From contig CAKQKN010000118.1 in NCBI GenBank assembly GCA_934249215.1, positions 1 through 9,144 on the forward strand: DNA of 9,144 nt, given 5' to 3'. This DNA comes from an uncultured Clostridia bacterium. GTDB lineage: Bacteria > Bacillota > Clostridia > Christensenellales > Borkfalkiaceae. A program made the position numbers and the translations under genes. The notes beneath the pieces were generated by a model. The model made no database searches, was not told the origin of the DNA, and saw only the letters and a program-made list of their open reading frames with translations. Below are positions 5,912 through 9,144 of the stretch, piece by piece (positions within the stretch are counted from its first letter, which is position 1; every line of letters starts with the position of its first letter).

Positions 5912-8224
5912 TCATCCGACAGCGCCCGCCGTTTCGGCAATTTTCCGATAGAGTACGGAATTCGTAAGTTCGTTCCTTACGTCTTTGTTGAGTTGCAGCG
6001 AGCCGGAAACGAAGGAAAAAATCCCCAGTTCCAGAAAGACCTCGATGCAGAAAATCAACTGCTCTTTGCCGATCGTGTCGCTCGCGATTCCCGTTGCGAC
6101 GTCGACGCTGCTTTTTCCGTAAAAATGATTTAGTTTAAGAATTTTGAACACCTCGGCAAAGACCGCCCTGCTACTCGTCAGCGTCGCGGGGGTATGCGCG
6201 CCAATGCCTGCGGAATAGTACTCGGCGCCGAAAGAGTTTTTCGCATAGCCGAACATGGGTTTGTCAAGATAGACCACCGTGTCGAAATCTTTATCGGAAA
6301 AATCTTTAAGCGACAACACGACGGCACTGCCGTTGAGCCGAGGATCGGGAGCGTAAAGCTGGCAATCGGCGACGCTCAAACCGAATTTTTCGAGCGTCAA
6401 GGGACTTGACGCGGCAAACAAATACGACTTGTTTTTTTCGTCCTTGCTCGCGATAAGTCGCGCTATAAGTTCGTTATCGACAAATTTGACTTCGTTTTCG
6501 CTTATTGAATTATTATATGATAAAAGGTCGTTTCTGAAACATTCGAGCCTCAGTTTTTCATTGTCGGAAAGCGAGTAATCGACCGATTTGACATAGCCTT
6601 TGAGCGAAACTCTGCCGTTGAAAACGGAGAGATTGGGTTCGAACGCGATGCGCTTTTTCGCGGGCGAATTGAGAACTTCGAGTTTGCGTTCGCCGTTGAA
6701 ATAGATAAAATCGAGATATTCGGTTTTGAACGAAACGTGAGCCGAGCCCGTTTTCAGAAGATACGCGCTCACGTTTTCGACGTCCACACAAAAAATAGGT
6801 CTGCGGTTGCCCGTGCCATACGGTTCGAGCAAGTCAAGCTCTTCGGCAAGTTCTATCGGGAAAGGTCTGTCGATTACCGCTTCGACTTCGAGTTTCGGTT
6901 CGAATTGTTTTGCCGAATAGTTCGCGTCGAGATAGTCGGAAAAAGCCTTTTCGAAAAGCGGGATTTTGTCCTCGGCGATCGTGATTCCGGCAGCCTGCGC
7001 ATGCCCGCCGAAGTCGATCATATACTCTTTGCAAGCGGAAACCGCCTGAAAAATGTTTACGCCGTCGATGCTTCTTACCGAGCCATGGAATTTTCCGTCG
7101 GTGCCGGTAAACAACACGACGGGGCGATTATATTCCTCGACGAGTTTTGCGGCGACGATCCCGACGAGCCCGCCGTTCCACTTGGGATCGGCAAGCACGA
7201 TACATTTTTTGTGAAGCCCGCCGGAAAGCAATTTTTCTTTCGCGCTCTTTAAAAGAAGATCGCAAAGATTTTGTCTTTCGGCGTTATATTCGTTGAGAAT
7301 TTCGCATTTTTCGGATATTGAAAGCGGATCTTTTTCGAGCAGGAACGAAAGCGCGCAACGAGCGTCGCCCATACGCCCCGCCGCGTTTATTCTCGGCGCG
7401 ACGGTAAAAGCAAGCGAAGTCGAAGTTATCTCTTTAAGACCGCTTTTTTCAATCAGCATAGAAAGCGCTTTGTTGCCGCCCTTTTTGATGAGTTTTAAGC
7501 CTTCGTAAACGATGTCGCGGTTTTCGTCGAGCAAAATCATGCTGTCGGCGATGGTCGCGAGAGTCGCGAGATCGAGATGTTTGTTCGCTTTCTCGCCGAG
7601 AAGCGCATAGCCGACCTTGTATGCAACGCCCGCCCCGCAAAGATAATCGCAAGGATACGGCTGATCTTTCAGTTTGCAGTTTATGACGGTGCAATCGGGA
7701 ATTTCTTCGGGTATTTCGTGGTGATCGGTGACGATCACGTCGACGCCCATATCCTGAATGAAACTTACTTCGCCGCGGCAACTGATACCGCAGTCAACCG
7801 TTATGAGAAGATCTGGATAATAGCGTTCGAGAACGCTTTCGACGAGTTCGTGAGTCAAGCCGTAACCCTGCGCACGCTCGGGCACGACGGCGTAAACTTC
7901 CTCCACGCCGAAGTCGAGAAGAGAATTTCGCATTATCGCGGAAGCGCAAACGCCGTCCGCGTCGTAGTCGCCGAAAACGACGATTCGCTCGCCGTTGTCG
8001 CGCGCGGCTGTTATCCTCTCCACCGCTTCTTTCATTCCGGACAACAAAAACGGATCGTTGAAGTTGTGCTTTCCCGGGTGCAAAAATCTGTTTGCTTTTT
8101 CAGAGTCGTCGATTCCGCGCGAAACCATGATTTCAGCCAGTTCTTGCGACAAACCGAACGCTTGTGCGATCGATCGCGCGCTGTTTAGTTGTTCTTCGGT
8201 AAATTTCTTACGTACGGCAATCAT
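5912..8224 (-). CDS. recJ: Single-stranded-DNA-specific exonuclease RecJ
   Basis: RecJ is a 5'-3' single-strand exonuclease used in recombination, mismatch and base-excision repair. This 770-residue protein is close to the B. subtilis length (786). The DHH core shows DYDADG (residues 86-91), ITVDCGIS (141-148), VIVTDHHEIPEEIPD (163-177) and the motif IV Asp227 in TIADS. DHHA1 is about 340-430, with GSVRSIDGVN (381-390) and FGGHAQAAG (405-413). The OB-like nucleic-acid domain (about 445-550) contains LEPYGTGNRRPIF. Residues about 551-770 correspond to the Firmicute RecJ C-terminal domain. In motif IV the usual VVPL after the Asp reads SMIL, but the metal ligands are all present. ATG 8224 has GAGGA 4-5 nt upstream, a good ribosome site. 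It follows secF after a 96-bp gap with two hairpins. Confidence 0.97.
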   Translation of the reverse strand: MIAVRKKFTEEQLNSARSIAQAFGLSQELAEIMVSRGIDDSEKANRFLHPGKHNFNDPFLLSGMKEAVERITAARDNGERIVVFGDYDADGVCASAIMRNSLLDFGVEEVYAVVPERAQGYGLTHELVESVLERYYPDLLITVDCGISCRGEVSFIQDMGVDVIVTDHHEIPEEIPDCTVINCKLKDQPYPCDYLCGAGVAYKVGYALLGEKANKHLDLATLATIADSMILLDENRDIVYEGLKLIKKGGNKALSMLIEKSGLKEITSTSLAFTVAPRINAAGRMGDARCALSFLLEKDPLSISEKCEILNEYNAERQNLCDLLLKSAKEKLLSGGLHKKCIVLADPKWNGGLVGIVAAKLVEEYNRPVVLFTGTDGKFHGSVRSIDGVNIFQAVSACKEYMIDFGGHAQAAGITIAEDKIPLFEKAFSDYLDANYSAKQFEPKLEVEAVIDRPFPIELAEELDLLEPYGTGNRRPIFCVDVENVSAYLLKTGSAHVSFKTEYLDFIYFNGERKLEVLNSPAKKRIAFEPNLSVFNGRVSLKGYVKSVDYSLSDNEKLRLECFRNDLLSYNNSISENEVKFVDNELIARLIASKDEKNKSYLFAASSPLTLEKFGLSVADCQLYAPDPRLNGSAVVLSLKDFSDKDFDTVVYLDKPMFGYAKNSFGAEYYSAGIGAHTPATLTSSRAVFAEVFKILKLNHFYGKSSVDVATGIASDTIGKEQLIFCIEVFLELGIFSFVSGSLQLNKDVRNELTNSVLYRKIAETAGAVG

Positions 8225-8255
8225 AATTCCTCGCGGTGAATTTTTTTAATCGTAA

Positions 8256-8285
8256 AACGGGCAGGAATAAACCCGCCCGCCCGTT
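8256..8285 (-). terminator. Hairpin between secF and recJ, possible weak terminator or attenuator
   Basis: On the minus strand AACGGGC (complement of 8279-8285) pairs with GCCCGTT (complement of 8256-8262) around a 16-nt loop. It is followed by TTACGATT, so the T-tract is poor. It may reduce read-through from secF to recJ or protect an mRNA end rather than fully terminate. Confidence 0.45.
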
Positions 8286-8292
8286 CTTTCGA

Positions 8293-8309
8293 TAGGAAAC
8301 ATTTTCCTA
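8293..8309. repeat. Small perfect hairpin after secF
   Basis: TAGGAAA (8293-8299) and TTTCCTA (8303-8309) are exact inverted repeats with a 3-nt loop, 11 bp downstream of the secF stop in the transcription direction. No T-tract follows, so it is not a terminator alone. Together with 8256-8285 it makes a double hairpin in the secF-recJ gap. Confidence 0.4.
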
Positions 8310-8320
8310 CGTCTGCTTTA

Positions 8321-9144
8321 TTAAGCTTTCTTTTTCTCTTTTCTCTTTTTGTTCATCTTCTCGAAAGCCACCCACAGCGTCGGCGACAAGCAAAGCGCGG
8401 AGAACAAACCGGAAATAAGACCGAAAATGATCGGCAATACGAACTCTCTGATCGTCGAAACGGAGAACATTACGACCGCGACTACCATTATGAGAGTGGT
8501 AACGGTTGAAAGGAATATCTTCATGAACGAATGCTTGATCGCATAGTTCGCGATTTCCGTGTCGGACGCCATCGCGAAAGCGGTGTTGTTCGGGTTCTTG
8601 CATTCCCTGATCTTGTCGAATATGACGATCGAGGCGTTGATCGAGTAACCGATGATGGTTATGATTGCCGCGATGAACGTGGAGTTGACGGGAATATAGA
8701 ATATCGTCGTCAACGCGACCATTATCAGAACGTCGTGGAACAGAGCGATGAGCGCCGCAAGTCCGCTGAAGAACGTAAATCTTATGATAATGTAAACGAG
8801 AATTACGATAAGAGCGACTATGGTTGCCCAGATTGCCGAGTTAAGAAGAGTTTCGGAAGCCGTAGGCCCGATGTCGGTTATACGGATGAGTTCCGAGTTG
8901 GTCGGGTTGAAGTTTTCGACGTCGGAAGGAACGAGTTCCATTACTTTTTCGTAAAGTTTGGTCGAAACGCCGTCGGCTTCGGTACTTTTCAGCGAACTGA
9001 TGAAATCGTTGTGCGCTTCGTCGGAATTGCCCAAAGCTCCGTTATAATTATTGGCTCCATAGGTACCCTTGAAATAGTTATTCAGTCTGTAAGAATAAGT
9101 ATAGCCGGCGCCCGATGGAGACACCTGCATCTGGTCGGAAATCG
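8321..9144 (-). CDS. secF: Protein translocase subunit SecF, C-terminal part
   Basis: The frame is open through the right edge, so this is the C-terminal 273 residues or so of SecF (or of the SecF half of a SecDF fusion). SecDF sits in the membrane with SecYEG and uses ion flow to pull exported proteins outward. Numbering from Met at 9130, residues 1-85 are an Asn/Ser-rich extracytoplasmic region ending in the family motif ITDIGPTASETLLNSAI. Five membrane segments follow, near 98-118, 122-144, 149-172, 203-223 and 230-256, then a Lys-rich cytoplasmic tail. GYSINASIVIFDKIRE (161-176) is the SecF signature. Its Asp, normally at position 166 (SIND), is Ala here (codon 8633-8635). The Met at 9130 is internal, not the true start. 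secF-recJ adjacency is common in Clostridia. Confidence 0.95.
   Translation of the reverse strand, partial: ISDQMQVSPSGAGYTYSYRLNNYFKGTYGANNYNGALGNSDEAHNDFISSLKSTEADGVSTKLYEKVMELVPSDVENFNPTNSELIRITDIGPTASETLLNSAIWATIVALIVILVYIIIRFTFFSGLAALIALFHDVLIMVALTTIFYIPVNSTFIAAIITIIGYSINASIVIFDKIRECKNPNNTAFAMASDTEIANYAIKHSFMKIFLSTVTTLIMVVAVVMFSVSTIREFVLPIIFGLISGLFSALCLSPTLWVAFEKMNKKRKEKKKA

Noticed and set aside
7577..8188. Long open frame on the plus strand opposite recJ (about 203 codons), and similar ones opposite relA and hemZ
   Set aside because: They lie wholly antisense to strongly supported genes, resemble no family I know, and are explained by the TCG/CGA-rich codon use that keeps complementary frames open.
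8256..8285. G-quadruplex in the secF-recJ gap (runs of GGG on the minus strand)
   Set aside because: Only three tight G3 runs are present, so a standard four-run quadruplex is not possible. A hairpin explains it better.
1..9144. CRISPR array, toxin-antitoxin pair, defence island or riboswitch
   Set aside because: No regularly spaced repeats, cas-like genes, paired small genes or recognisable aptamer cores were seen on either strand.

Overview
The window looks like a chromosomal segment from a Firmicute, probably an uncultured Clostridia-class anaerobe. The main evidence is a leftward housekeeping block in the order secF, recJ, relA, MBL-fold hydrolase, hemZ, which matches the known clostridial arrangement secDF-recJ-apt-relA-dtd-MBL-hemZ. 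A bifunctional long Rel, a RecJ with the long Firmicute-type C-terminal domain and HemZ all agree with this. The species cannot be named from the sequence.

Layout. Positions 1-1491 form an AT-rich accessory zone. It holds the C-terminal part of an IS3-family transposase (1-369, cut by the window edge), a tRNA-Ser(GCU) gene on the minus strand (560-651) with a clear promoter and a hairpin terminator, and a degraded phage-type gene (907-1434, plus strand) interrupted by one in-frame TAA. Hairpin terminators lie on both sides of that phage remnant. From 1649 to the right edge all genes are on the minus strand: hemZ (1649-3004), an MBL-fold hydrolase (3037-3660), relA (3722-5869), recJ (5912-8224) and secF (8321 to beyond 9144). 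Gaps of 32, 61, 42 and 96 bp separate them, so they are probably co-transcribed from a promoter outside the window.

How the genes fit together. The minus-strand genes are general cell-maintenance functions: protein export (SecF), single-strand DNA exonuclease in repair (RecJ), (p)ppGpp control of starvation responses (Rel), a glyoxalase-II-like metallohydrolase and a radical-SAM porphyrin enzyme (HemZ). They share a conserved neighbourhood rather than one pathway. The apt and dtd genes often found on either side of relA are absent here.

I did not find convincing evidence of a new biological system. The points most worth a second look are the nonsense-interrupted phage gene, an imperfect 19-bp repeat shared by the transposase 3' flank and the tRNA terminator, a plus-strand terminator with no visible gene to serve, a tandem repeat over the relA stop codon, and the loss of a conserved acidic residue in SecF.
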